A stretch of DNA of 64,000 bases, from the NCBI GenBank assembly GCA_015227615.1, contig JAALGZ010000087.1, positions 1-64,000 of the forward strand. Direction: 5' to 3'. This DNA is from Labyrinthula sp. Ha (lineage: Eukaryota > Sar > Bigyra > Labyrinthulida > Labyrinthulaceae). Below are positions 1-13,400 of the stretch, one piece after another (the first letter of the stretch is position 1; each line of letters opens with the position of its first letter). Below the pieces are notes generated by a model. It did not search any database. It was not told where the DNA came from and was given only the letters and a program-made list of their open reading frames with translations. Position numbers and translations under genes: made by a program.

Positions 1-3000
1 TAGCTAATGGATATCAGAAACATATTGTACCCAGAGGATGGCCATTGGAGAAAAGAAGGGCATATTCCAGAGAAAATAATCTTTGCGGATATTGCTTTTC
101 AACTGGCCACTATGCACAAGGTTGCCCTTTACTAAAGAAACGAGAAAAAGAGCGAGAAACCGGAGGAGGATATGGTAGGGGTTCAAATTTCCAACAACAA
201 AACCATCAGCAAAATACGTACCAACACCGAACCTCGGAGAAACACCAGGTAAATGAAGTATCAAGGGACAACCAGAAGGACTCATCTGAGGTCGGGAACC
301 TCGGGGGAGTATCGGGGGTAGCCGGTGACAGCGTATCTCCCATAGTAGAAAGTGTAGATCCAGTCGATATTCCAGAAATGTACATGGTTGAAATGGGAGA
401 TTGGAAAGTTGCGGAGGTGAGTTCGAATAGTAGTGATGAGGAAGTAGGACCAGCAGAGGAGGGAGAAGTACCGGACTACGCCGAGCATGCATATTATCGG
501 GATGAGCTGTCGGATGAAATTCTGAGAAAGGAATATGAGGTGGGAGCGTCATCCAGCAAACCTCACATCGACACTCCAAAAATGCAGCAGCTCCTAAATA
601 ATAAAATAGAAAAGAAAGTCGAAGACCTAGTGAAGGCTCAAGTTTTGAATTTAGAACAGGCAACAGAGTTAGAAAAGGTTTTGAAGGAGTTCAAAGCAGC
701 CTTTGCTTTTAAAGAAGCCAAATGTGAATTCAACAACCTCACTCCAATGAGGGTTGAAATAAATCCATCAAGCAGCACTTTTGTATCCAAACCATATCCA
801 GTGAAGAAACTTATCCTAGAAGAATTAAAGAAAAAGATACAAGAGCTCACTGACATGGGCATGATCTACCGGGAACCCAACCCATTTTTCTCTAGTCCAG
901 TGATGATGTTGCCCAAGCCAAGGAAGCCAACGGAATACAGGATGGTTGTAGATTTGAGGAAGGTGAACAAAAACTGTTTGCCAACAGGGCTTGGCTTGCC
1001 CGACCTTGAGGCACAACTTGGATGGCTAAAGGGGAATGAATGTTGGTTCGGTTCTTTCGACGGCCTTTCGGTATTTGACTATTTGAAGATGGAGGAAACT
1101 TCATATAAATACTTCGGAATGGTGACACCTCTTGGTACGTATTGTATGCGTATGGCACCACAAGGGTTCCGAAATACACCACAGGTGTATCAAGAACGGC
1201 TGGTAAACGAGGTGTTGACAAATAGTGAGGGAGATTCGATATTCGGAGCAGGAGCCCTGCAGTGGTTAGATGATACTCTATTATACCATAACTCGTTTGC
1301 AGGTTATCTTCAACTACTTGGAACGTTCCTAAAAAATTGTATCCAGAAGAAGTTCAAACTCAACTTGGACAAGTGCGATCTAATTCAATCGAAAACCAAA
1401 TGGTGTGGCAGGATCCTGGAAAAAGGTCATTGGAAATATGACTCAAGTTATTTCGCTAAAATTATAAAGTTGCCGCGTCCACAAACCCTTGGCCAACTTC
1501 AAGACGTAGTGTATGTATCAACTTGTTTATCAGATTCTTTGCCCAACCTAAGTAAAAATAAAGGACATTTAAATACAAGAATGAGGGAAATTGAAGAGAA
1601 CATCAAATTGGAAAAAGGGAAAAAGATGAGGAAGGATGCAAGAAAGAAAGTAGACATAGAGAAGTGGTGGAGAGAAGAAGATCAAGTAGAGTTCCAGAAG
1701 TTTCTGCAGATAATCGAGGGATGCCAAGAGAAAAAGTTGAAAACTTTTGAAGCTGACGGCCAGATGGGCATCTTTACTGATGCCAGCGATAAATATTGGT
1801 CCAGCGTTCTAGCTAGCTTTTCGGGAGATGGGTGGGAGCCAATATTCTTCGTCAGCGGAGAATTTACTCAGTCGTCAAGATTCTGGTCAATAACAGATAA
1901 GGAAATATACCCCATCATCCGCACCCTTCGAAGATATCGTTTCTTACTAATAAATGTCACTAGAAAAATAAAAATATTTACTGATCACATGAATGTGAAG
2001 CACCTCATGAGCAGCCCGAGAGACTTGAAACAATCTTCCTTTGGCAGAATCCAGAGGTGGATTTTGACAGTGCAAGAATTCGACGTTGAAGTCTATCATA
2101 TAGGTGGACAATATAATGTACTTGCAGATTTGCTTACGCGCTGGGGATATCTAGGATCAACGGCGGGCACTGAGACTGAGATCATGCCAACAACGGATGA
2201 TTACAACTGGACCCTCACCTGGAAAGGAATAACTTTTTTGGTCAGGGAGAAGGACATTGAGTTGGAGAAGAAGAAAATCGTGAATATTCGTAAAGAGAAG
2301 GGGCAGTCATTTGTAGGATTGATTGAAAATAAGCAGGAGGGATGGAGGTTTGATCCAAAATATGTATCCTTCATAAAAGCCAGAGTAGGTAGAAACTTTC
2401 CTAAAAATAAAACAAAATGGAAAGACCTCTCAGTTAAAGAGCTATTGAACCTCCAAAAACAAGATAAAATAAAATCGACTGCGCATGTAAATTCATCTGA
2501 AGATGGATTATACAGAAATAAAGCAGGAGAGATCTTGATACACCCACAGCATGTAGAGAGATTTTTAGTGTTAGCTCATCAAATAAGTAAACATGGAAGC
2601 GTAGAAGAAGTGGTTCGTATTTTGAATAAATATAAGTTTCAAGGTCTGAATAAATCAGATGTCAGAATGTTAGTCTCCAAATTAAAGAGGTTATGCTTGC
2701 ACTGCGATAAAGACCTAAAGTTGGAGAGAAGAATATATAAAGAAATACCTCATGCAGTTGATTCTTCTGAATTATTACTGCATTCCGATTTTATGAAAGT
2801 ATATTCGGGATACCTTTTAGTTCTAGTCGAAGATATATCTCGGAAAGTTCTTATGATATATGATCCAAGCCCAAGTGCTCACGTTGTAGTAAAGGGGCTA
2901 GTTAGGTGGAGGGCAGAGCACGGAATGCCTTCGCGTTTCAAACTTTCCACTGACAATGGTTCTCATTTCTGCAACCAGATTGTTTCAGAATTTAATTCCA

Positions 3001-4064
3001 TCTATGGTGGGCAACACCATTTTTCAGTGGTGTATTCACCATGGAGCAATGGCTCCATTGAAGTGATGAATAGATATATTCTGAGGTATCTCAGGCAACT
3101 TTGCAGCGAATACAATCTTGATCGAGACCAATGGTATGAGCTCGTAGACCTGGTCACAGATGTAATAAACAACACACCAACTCGAAAAGGCTTCACACCT
3201 AATGAACTGACTTCCATCTTCGGTAGAAAAAACGAAATGGTAGCCGAACCAGCCAGGGAATTAAAACCTTTTCCATTAATAAATTCAGCAAACAAAATTG
3301 TTTTTCCAAAAGATCCAGCTCGTTTTATTGATCTATGCCATAAACTATTATCAGAGATAGAGAATAGGAGAACAAAAATATTTCCAATTATAGTAGAAGA
3401 TAGAAGGAGAAAAAGAGAATATGTAAATCGAAAGTTCAAATCTTCTCAAGTGCAATTTGCACCAGGAGATTTTGTACTTATGAGTAATATAGGTACTCAA
3501 AGAGCCCAAGGGAAACTGCATCTAAGATGGTTGGGTCCATATATAGTAACAGATATTCTAGGTACTACTACCTATAGAGTAAAGAGCATAGATGGCAAAA
3601 ATTATGTTGCGCATGCTCAGAGAATTAGTCTCTATGAAGCGCAGCCCACTGATTTCAGAATATCAGATCAAGTTAAGGCCGCTTTCTACTACAATCAGGG
3701 AGTATATGAAGTGCACAAGCTTCTGGACATTAGGAAATCACTTGGAGGTTTTGAAGCACTTGTCTGGTGGAAAGGTTTCCCCAGAAAAGATGCAAATTGG
3801 CAAGACCTGCAGCTTCTATTTGAGGATGTACCTCGTGTAGTCCAGAAATACCTAAATCAACATCAGAATGATCACGAAGATTTCACATCAGCTTACAATA
3901 TATATAAAAGAAAATCAACAGTAGTAGAAGAGACAGAAGTAAACTTACTCCGAGAAGCAACGCAGCTAAGAAGTTCGGACTGGTTGACTGAAGCTTGGAA
4001 AATAATAAAATATCCTCCACAGCTAAAACTTTTGAATGATCAAGTGTATCCAGGATTGAGTAGG

Positions 4065-4230
4065 TCCAAAGGCTGGAATAGTTATGAGAAAGATACTCTT
4101 CAATATTGCATTTATGTATTCGGTTTAGGAAAATGGGAACCCATTTTGAAAGAAGGTTATTTACCCGGAAAAACTAGGTCCCAATTAGTTGAGTATGTAA
4201 AAGTTGCAATAGGAAGCCAGCGTCTCTATG
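4065..4230 (+). other. Myb/SANT-like domain of element A
   Basis: The segment starts with KGWNSYEKDTL, continues through FGLGKWEPIL and ends with LPGKTRSQL, matching the spacing of tryptophans and the LPGRT turn in Myb/SANT repeats. These bind DNA or histone tails. It lies about 70 residues after the chromodomain and before the protease. Element C has the same segment (SKGWSPYEDLLL, GFGEWDKIL, LPGKTRAQ). I infer a chromatin-targeting role. Confidence 0.75.
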
Positions 4231-5189
4231 AATTCCACGGACTCAAGATATCTTTAAGAATTGTAAAAGCTTACAATGATAAGAAAAGATCAGTTTTTAG
4301 AAGGAAATGTGTAATAATAAATAACGGAGTCCAATTGACCAGAGAAGAACTAAAGAAAATAAGAAAGAAGACTTGGTCAGATCTACATCAATATCAGAAA
4401 TTTGGAAAGAAGAAAGAAGAAATACCGCTGCTTTCAGTAGAACAAATTTCAAACTGCCAGCTAAGTATTGAAGATATTTCCAAGATTGTCAAACTTTTTA
4501 AAAATCAAGATAGAAAAGAGATAGATGTCTTGGAAGTAGAAGCAAATCATAGTAGATCATCCGTTTTAAAGATAATTTTTGGAAATAATAAATATAATGT
4601 TCTTCTTGATAGTGGAGCGTGGCAAAGTTGCGTTGGTAAAAATTTAGTGGGAGGATTAACCATATATAAGAATGATGAACTGCATAAAAAGGCCCCGAGA
4701 TGTAAAGGAGTTTCTGGCGCTCAGATTGATATTATCGGCTACATAAAAATTCATTGTTGTCTAAAAGGAGAAGGAATATCTCTAGAGCTTCCAGATACAC
4801 ATTTCTATGTCCTAAGTTGCAATACAAATAAGTTCATATTGGGAAATAACTGGCTCAAGAAAATGAAGATCAGTCCTCTAGAATTATTAAAAAATCGATC
4901 TCAAAGTGAATTAGAAATAGTTTCAGAATTAAAGAGAGTAGAAGTTGTAACCGCTTTAGATAAGTGGGAGGAGTTTTTAGAGAAGGAAAAATCGAAGGTA
5001 GTTGAGAGGAGAAGATATCGTTCCAAACTGTCCAATCTATTAGAAAATGATCCTGAAGGTTTTGAATGGTCCATCTTTGGTTCACCTGTTGATTCATACT
5101 TTACCATAAAATATAAAAGAGAAGATATGTTTAAAGACCTTGTACTATGGAGGCAGCCTGTCGGAAGCAAGTTAAAAATCGGAGATGTA

Positions 5190-5747
5190 AGATGTCAGGA
5201 TCTAACATCGTTTGGCAGATTTGGGGTCTTAATGATTGATCCCCCGTGGGAAAACCAAGCCTCATCTAGTCCTACGAGAGGGCTAACCATAAAATATCCC
5301 ACGTTAGCAGATAAGGAGCTCTTTAATATATCATTTGGAGAACTTGTAGAAGATGGTATTGTAGGTTTGTGGGTGACCAATAATAAGATAGATGTTGGAC
5401 GAAAGTTGATGAGCAACCAAGGTTTCCGTCTAGTAGAATACGTCATCTGAAGCAAAAGAACCAAGAATGGTTATCAACACTCATCACAAGGCCAATACTT
5501 GAGGCATTCTAAAGAAATTATGCTCGTAGGAATTAAAGGAAGTCCAGTTTTAGCCAAACAGAGATGTTCAGATGTCATCGTTTCCACTGTTCTCCAACAA
5601 AGTCGAAAGCCTCGAGAAGCATATAAAGTATTAGAAATATTGAACCCAGGAGTTAGGAAGTTGGAGATTTTTGGAAGGTATTGGGGTTGTAGAAAAGGTT
5701 GGTGGGCATTTGCTTCGCCATTTGATTGGGAGAAGGGAGTAAAATAG
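5190..5747 (+). other. MT-A70 adenine-N6 methyltransferase domain at the 3' end of element A
   Basis: The catalytic DPPW motif lies at 5238-5249, preceded by GDVRCQDL and followed by SPTRGLTIKYPTL, which resembles the post-DPPW loop and Y-P-T segment of METTL3/METTL14/IME4-like proteins. Further on are LWVTNNK, a HSKEIMLVGIKG segment (family LRHSKEICLVG) and KPREAYKVLEI with LEIFGRYWG (family KPxExYxxIE and LELFGR). In characterised families this fold moves a methyl group from S-adenosylmethionine to N6 of adenine in RNA (METTL3) or DNA (MTA1, some METTL4). The domain follows the protease in the same element and is part of its coding region, which is interrupted about once here. The substrate cannot be told from sequence. 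Confidence 0.9.
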
Positions 5748-5750
5748 GGA

Positions 5751-6280
5751 TAACTCGCGCCTTAGAAGAGAGCGGTGTAGAAATATGGGGAAGTTTGGTA
5801 TGTATCCGCGCTCGTAATTTCTGGTAAATGATCGTTTTGCAATTTATTGTATTTACGAAGTTTGAAATTTAACATTTTTTAACTAGGGTGGTGACGTGGT
5901 ATGGTGAATGAAATCACGTGAGGTGTATTTCAAATTGAAACATAGCTAACTGGGAGAATACCGGTAAGGATACGAGAAGAGAATACAGGAAGTTGCAGTG
6001 TAAAGACTAGAATATTATAGCGTATTAATTAGCTGTAGAATTTGGTTCAGTGAGGAGTTTAGAGAGAGTATTAAGCAGACACTAACTTAATAGTTAAAAA
6101 TATAGAAAAGAACTCGTGTCGACTTTTCCTTGCGATTTAGAAGAGAAGAATCAGAAGATTTAGACAGAAGTTTTAAGAAAAACCAGCAGCAAAGAATACT
6201 TATCAGAGAAGTATTTTAACAGGTAGAAACCTATACTAGCACTCCATAGTTTTACAAAAACAAGAAAAAAAAACAATTCA
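5751..6280 (+). other. Tail of element A, probably containing its 3' LTR
   Basis: This stretch has no open frame. It follows a purine-rich AAAATAGGGA at 5741-5750 that overlaps the end of the coding region and could be the polypurine tract. The 3' LTR should start near here, but its 5' partner is outside the window, so ends cannot be set by comparison. GC is higher than in the flanking DNA until about 6230, which suggests the element ends near there. Confidence 0.4.
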
Positions 6281-6451
6281 CCCATTTTGAAACTGGGCTC
6301 TTTTTGAACAAACAGAAAATACTGAATCTTGAACAAAATATAATTCTAAATTCATCAAATATAAGATAAACATCTTAAAAAGATACACTTTATTCATTTT
6401 CTTTTGTATATTTTGAAAATTTTATCTCCATACAAAGAGAACTTTTTAATA

Positions 6452-7441
6452 ATGCAGTCTAGTTCACAAGAAATACCTGCTGGATTTACAAAAGAACATG
6501 GAGAAGTATATTACAAGCTTAAATATAGCTCACCTACAAAAGCTTCTCTTTATCTTTGTTGGGGTTATGGCAGATCTATTAGTTTCTCAAAGAAAGATAT
6601 TAAGCAGATAAAAAGTATTAAACAACTAGATATAACAGTGGAATGGAAACTAAATACTATGAAAAGTGCAGATATGTTTTATCTTATAACTTTTTTCAAA
6701 GGATTAAATATAAATAAGATTACTTTTAGTAATATAAAGCTAGGGAAAAGCCAATGGGAATAATTATTTTCTATAATCATGAACAATGCAAATTCTGTTA
6801 GAAAAGTAGAAATTGGAGAAAAAGCAAATGAACTTTCTGCATTAACCTTTTTTAATTCAATTAAAAAAATATAAAGAAATATCAGCAATTTTGATGAAGA
6901 ATATTATTTCAAAATATCTCCACAAGCAGCTTCTAAAGTACACAAAATCATATGGAGAGAATTTACAAGAACTTGAATTGGAAATAAATGTCGCTGCTTT
7001 TTATACCTTTAAATATGCACCAAGTTTGAATAATTTGTCCAAACTTTCTTCACTTAAACTAAGTATGGATGTCGAAAATAGGAAATATATTGTTCCTTTG
7101 TTATTTTCTCTTGGAAGTGAATCTGTGTTTGAAAGGCTGAATTCCTTTTCAGTTTTGTTTGATTACCGAAAAAAATAAAATCTTCAGAACTTGCTGCCTT
7201 ATTTAAGTTAGGTGGATTAATCGAAAATAATATAGTTTTGAAAATTTCTTGCAATATATTTAAGCCTACAGAAAGTGCTTTATTATTTTCTGTGATTCTT
7301 TGGAAGGATATTTTTCTTCTTCCTAATTTTAACTTCTCCGTAGAAACGCGTAATCACAAGGTGCTCAATCGAGGAAGAAGATGTGAGCTGGCAGTTGAGA
7401 AAGGTTTATTTTGGGATCTTGATCATTTATTTAAGATTTAA
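6452..7441 (+). pseudogene. Leucine-rich ~330-residue family protein, broken copy
   Basis: A member of the family seen intact at 26281, 41196 and 42497. The start at 6452 (MQSSSQEI) is the first ATG that gives the usual N-terminal length. The footprint is 990 bases (330 codons), the same as the intact genes (326-328 residues), so nothing large is missing. Recognisable family parts are the SYGENLQELELEINV segment, the LSKLSSLKL segment and a C-terminal LLFSVILWKDIF followed by a VET strand. Breaks: one in-frame TAA at 6761-6763, one frame change at the seven-A run 6863-6869 and one at the seven-A run 7169-7175. Because two of three lie in homopolymers, sequencing error is a real alternative to true decay. 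No domain of known function recognised. Confidence 0.7.
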
Positions 7442-10400
7442 TCTAGTTAAGACCATTCTTCAAATACTTGGTTTACGATAAATAGAACAATAATTAATCA
7501 GTAATACTTTAAAATAAGAGAAAAACTAGAACTTTATTTCTCTTTTTAATAGATCTTTATAATAAATTTGCATAAGGATCGGTTAAAGTCTTGAAAAAAA
7601 TATATGCTCGGTATCTGTTTCAAAGAGTAAAATACTGTTTTTAATAAATATGTCTTTTTTCATGAGTAAATTAACTTCCTTACCAAGTAATCAAGTTGTA
7701 TGCCCTTGTACCTAAGACCAAATTAATAGTGGACCATCAAATCACAAAATAAACATCACTTTTTAGCACAAAAATTTAATTTTTTTCTATAAGAATATCA
7801 ATATTATATCCGATTATACCTTTTTCGATATAATAAACGTTTTCTTCATTTTTTCTTAGCCCATGGTTACTTTCCTAGTTGCGCGCAAAATGAAGTTATT
7901 ATTTTATTTTTAGTACATACTTGACTAGTATTTTTATGATATTGAATTATAGGGAATATGGTTTATATAGCTCTGAGTATGGGCACCATTTGAGAAACAA
8001 AATACAAAACTCAAATAATATTAGAGTTTTTTTACATAAGTTGATCCTGCATGTGATATTTCATGTTACAAACGTTCTTGGAAATTAGGGCTGGTTTTGA
8101 GATTGGTGAGCATTTTGTAATAATTATTTCCTGATGAAATAGATCGTAGAAGAATGAGCAGAACTATACACTTTTTGGGTATAACACTATTACGCTTATT
8201 ACCTATTAAAACAAAACAAGTGATAGACAAAATAAATTTGTAGTTAAGATCCAAGTCCTTTATAAAAAACTTAAAATATATTTAGTAATTGTATTATTCA
8301 TCCTTGAATATTACATCACTTACTTTCTATCCAACTGGTGGTTTAGTGCATATTAATATTAATCAGGTAAGTCATTTCATTTATTCTCAACACATCTACT
8401 AAAACTTTAGAGAGCACAATATCTCCAACCATATTTATGTCACATGGACAAATAGAATATTCTCCAGTTACTGTTTCTTTTTTATTCTTGTTTCGTATAA
8501 AATCTTGTCAAATTGATAACATGACTAAGGAATAAATTATCTAAGTATGTTTTTCCGACTTAAGTGCTATTTCTTATTTTCTTAATGAAATCAATTGTTC
8601 AAGTGGACATGAAGGTGAGTTATATAGTCAGAACCTCGGCTGACACTCAGAGTAATATCAAGACTCAGCTAAAATTGCTTGGGAAAACTTCGTATGAAAA
8701 GTAAAGTAAATTAGGAACTCTCAAAGCTACTTTGATATATCATCAGTGTACCTAGAGACGCCACTACTTTATATAACTATTCTCATGCAAATTTGTTAAG
8801 TTCAACAGCAAATCATGTCAAAAGGTCAAAGTTCATGCTTCGGAAAATTCCAGAGCTTTAATCAGAATAAAATTATCAAGGTCGACATGATACCACTATT
8901 AATGGAAAACAAAAGAAAATACTTAAAAACCACCAAATCAGAGAAAGTAAAACCATTCTAACACCCCAACCATAGGATATTCTTAGTGAATACTGATTTC
9001 TCTGGAGAGAGAGAGAGAGTATCTATGTAGCTTATACTGGCTGAAAGTGAGCAAATGTTTTTTACCAAAAAAATAAAGTATTAAAGTCAAATCAAAATCA
9101 GCGTGCTGTGAGTGCTAATTGTTGCTCTGATGCTAATACTAAATTTGATGCTAAGCTGTCTAAGTATATTTCTCTGGTAAAAGCTATGATCATGATGGCA
9201 ACCACTGTAAAACTTGTACTAAGTAAAGGGAATCTCAGGATGCCTTGACTGGTGATGAACATTATTTTTCTGAATTAGCTGTATTGGTGGACATCTAAGT
9301 TAACTATGCCTTTTTTATAATTTATATAAAACTTCTGTACATTAAAATTCAGAAAGACATTGTTATAAAAGTAGTGAGAGGAGCTAGAGATGATTAATTT
9401 TTCTGAAGATATAATTTTATGATTGGATTGGTAAGGTTTTAAATAAACTGTCCCTGTGGAAGCGAAAAACTCGAATTAATTTTACCAAAAAAAATAAATC
9501 TATACTAAAATGCCTATATATTAAGTAATATCTACAAAAGGTATTAAGAAACCCTAGAAAGTACCGTTTAGAATAGATATAAGGTAGGATCGTTTAAAAT
9601 ATTAGTTGTTGGAGATTTCTTTTTCGGTTTTGAATTTTCGTATGATCTTGACTTTGAGTACAATTTTACGAAAACATATGATTTCTTAAACTAGTTCATG
9701 TCCTATAGAAATCTGGTAGAACTCATCCTTCTTTAGTTTTCAATGGTATAATCAAAGCTCCGACTTAATCTGCAACAGGGTAAAAAGCTATCCGCACTTG
9801 GTGCACTATGTATTTTGCAACTAAACTGCCCTCATATTTAGAGGTTTCTTTGAGTAAAGAGTTTCTGTCCTTTAAGATCAACTTGGATATGTTATTTTCA
9901 TTGCTTTGGGCGAGTTGAAGCAAATGAAACTCATATTTAAGACCTTTACATGATCTCCAGTAGGAACATTAGCAGAATTACCTACTAAGTTAAGCAAAAA
10001 AATATTGTGTTAAACCCAAACCAGCGGAATTTTGGTTTTCCTAATAGATTGAACCAGAGAGTTTAATAGTTCCATTCAATATCCAAATTGAGGGGTGAAA
10101 AAAAGGGCTGCAGACCAAAACTCTGAACCAACCTCTACAATATTATCATCAAAAGGTACAAATTTATGAGCCTGAAGCCATGTCCAAAATAAAGTATCTT
10201 TTTAGGGAGGGATTAAATGTATACCAAGAAATGGGGGCTCTAATTTTCCAAGAATTAAAGAAAGTGCTTGGATGCTACATAGCCTTTGATCAGTAAAACT
10301 CAAACTATATAATTACGGAGAAGCATCATCAGGACGATATAAATTTTATGCTGGAATTTGACATCGGAGAGAGGATGTTATATCGAAGAGTTTTCCATTC

Positions 10401-13400
10401 CTTTTGGCTCAGCCTGAACTTACCTTCCCAACACTATGGATTTGTTTGATGCAACGAGAAATGCAAATACATTACTCAAGCAAATCTTCTTCCTAATTAG
10501 GACTTTTATCTCCAACCGCTATGAATCACACCTCTAAAAAGATTGGAGTGAATAGAACGTTCAAATACTAAGGGACTGCAGTTTATGGTCAATGGCAAAT
10601 CTTTCAACACGTTAAAGACGCAATGAAAGCCATCATTTAAATATGTTCTGATTTTTCCTGCACACAGAAAATTTGATACAGAGGAAAACAGAAGTGAAGA
10701 GGACAGGAATTAAACACTCACAAATGCTACAAGGATATATTATGCTTCTGGATAATAATCCAAATGGATTGTTTCAGGATTTGACACATCCTTATCACAT
10801 GAATCGTCAACAAGTTTAAGCTTTCCTCCGAAAAGAATGTCACGATATAATCCAAAGAAATGCAGTTCACAAATCAGCGCATACTTAGGTTTGATATAAA
10901 TATATGTGCTTTTCTCTTGTAATCACTCCGACATTCGAAGTTCAAATCTAAAAAACTCTAATCCATATTTTCCCTATCCAAAGGAATCTTAGTTATTTGC
11001 ACTATCCATATGAACTTGTATAATTAATTATATTTTTAATTAATTTAATATTATAGAATCGTTCCAATAAAAACACTCAAGGTGGAGAAACGTCGTTACT
11101 TTCCCACTGTAACATGTGTTTATTTACAAAAGCAGAAGACAATATAACTCTTGATATAGAACTTTTTTATGTTCTTTTCCTTAGTTTTAGCGTCAATTAT
11201 GTTTTTGTCAGTTATATAATGAGAAAAATAATTGACTTTCTATAACACAGAATCAGTTATTTCAAGAATATATTTTCTGGAACCCTCAGTATATGTATAT
11301 TTTGGCTTCCCAAGTCGCAGTTTTCTTTGTAGAGCTATATTTCATAGTTTCATTAATTTATGTATTTCTAGAATTTGGATTTAAAACTTTTAAACTCTTT
11401 CTGGTTCATATTTATTGTCTTAACAAAGTTCCAATACATATCTTTCATAAGCAATTAAGCAGTTGATTTCAATCCATGTACGCAACATCTATGCCAATTC
11501 CAAAGAATGTTCAATATATATATGCTTGACTTATCTCTTGATATTTTGAGCTCATTTTCAATTTCACTAGTTTCAGTTTTGCAGTTAGCATATCTGTATT
11601 GTGGGAAATGTAACTATCCAACGAAAGATTCGGAATATAACATGTCGGGGTCATCCCTAATAATATTAGTTTTATAGTGTTCACTAAGCTCTATTCAGAT
11701 GAATATAATATAACTAATCGAAAACCTATTATATATAGATTTTAGATTTTGATTCTAACATCTTCTAAACTCCTCCAAATAAATCTGAAAGAATTTTTTT
11801 CCTTATAGTCTATTTTCCTAAATGTATCTTCTAATCACTCTTTCTACGTTGTATATCACAACTCATAATACATCGGATAGTCACTAAATATGTCATCTGG
11901 GCTAAGATTTGTACTCAATAACCAATATTTCCGAACAGCTCTGCTTTGGATGCTGCTATGTTATATTAGAGTCGCTTATGACAGCAGTACGCGTGACTGC
12001 AGATTGTTTCATATAGGCGCGCTCAATTGATGTATACAAAAAAAATAAAATGACAAAATTTTCACTTAAGAGCATAGGTTGTTTTCTGTATTGCATAAAA
12101 ATGAAGAATTTCCGAGAAAAAATACTATAACTAATTCTTATTGCTAAGAGCATTCATCACCTATAATGTAAGCCTTTCCACGTATCCGTATCCTTTACCT
12201 ACACATTAGCTTGAAGTCCAGTGCTTAAAATAGTTAGTTTACTCTCAGAGTATGCATAAATAGAGTGACTACTAGGGAGCTCGTAAGCACGTGGTTGATG
12301 TAGCGTTTATCTTCGTGAGACTGAAGGGATTCAAGCAATAGCATAGCATCTTTCCGGGAAATCTCAAGTATTATTACCCCAAGTTCTTAATTTAGTACCA
12401 AGCTAAATTTATTTGTTTTTTTTGGAGCACTTAAATCTTAGAAACCTGGGTTACACTCTTTTTCTTGTATACTTATTCGATACTTGGAGCTAGAAGTAAT
12501 ATTGATTTAGAAATATATTGAAACCATTGAATAGATGAATAAGAGCAAGGTTATATACTGTACATGGATTAATTTACGTACAATATCCTTATACTTTGTC
12601 TAATATTTTTGTTGATATACATATGTTAGTCGTTTAACAAATTCAATTTAGGGCATCAACCATATATAACGTTATATAATTTGTCTTGAAAAAATATTTT
12701 ATTTTATTTCGCTTGAGAATAACATACTCCACTCCTTGGTATCTACTTGGGGTTTAATTGATTAATTTTGACATCTATACTGCGCAAAACAATATTGAAG
12801 CGAGTATTTGGTTGCTTGAATTGGTTAAATTATATCAATAGTACCATTTCTTAAAATACGTATAGCTTTTCAATGAACACTATTTAATTTAATACTCATA
12901 TATACTATGTATATTAATTCTTACATATCTTCTATGGTCTCAGCAGTTTTTTCTTACGGACTTATGCTCTTGAGTTCTTCTGATGTCATTAAATGTGATA
13001 CTCTTACATTAAATTGTGTAAGATAACGATGAAAAATCTGACCTTAACTATTATATATATATGTATATATATTATCTAGAGACCAGAGAAGAAAAGTATA
13101 TTGCATAACTTACTGATTTTAGTTGTAGAATAGTAAAAATATTTTTATTTTCTTTCAATACTATTTTCTAGTTCTTTTATAACCTCTGCTTCAACTATAA
13201 GCTCACGTGGTTTGTATTTATTTATGAATAACCTCCATGTACATATCTCCTTTTGAATCACCTGATTCCCTGTTCAAATTTCAACATTTTTTCGCATGAG
13301 ACAAACCCTTTAACAATATTTAATTATTAGACAAACATATTATCCTAGGGTCATGTGGCTTTTTTATCCAGTACTCAAACTAGTGATAATATTATTTTGG

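Larger units (their letters stand above)
1..5750 (+). mobile_element. Element A: Ty3/Gypsy-like chromodomain retrotransposon with MT-A70 methyltransferase (3' part)
   Basis: The window opens inside the polyprotein; the frame is open to the left edge, so the rest of gag and the 5' LTR lie outside. Parts in order: a CX2CX4HX4C zinc knuckle (about 84-125), reverse transcriptase (about 720-1450, WLDD at 1263-1274), RNase H (about 1760-2010, TDAS, DKE and TDH motifs), integrase (HHCC finger about 2570-2710, LHSDF near 2779, STDNGSHF near 2950, YSPWSNGSIE near 3030-3060), chromodomain (about 3700-3850, VWWKGF), Myb/SANT-like domain (about 4065-4230, KGWNSYEKD, LPGKTRSQ), aspartic protease (about 4570-4870, LDSGA and ILGNNWL) and MT-A70 (about 5190-5747). 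Integrase followed by chromodomain is typical of chromoviruses; the SANT, late protease and methyltransferase are not. The copy looks nearly whole inside the window, with about one break. No age can be given because only one end is present. Confidence 0.93.

Noticed and set aside
3002-3439. 145-codon open frame antisense to integrase of element A
   Set aside because: Shadow of the coding strand; composition and motifs belong to the plus-strand integrase.
6761-6763. TAA codons inside two family copies as sign of a reassigned stop
   Set aside because: Intact genes here end in TAA (for example 26220 and 42497-42499), so the standard meaning holds.
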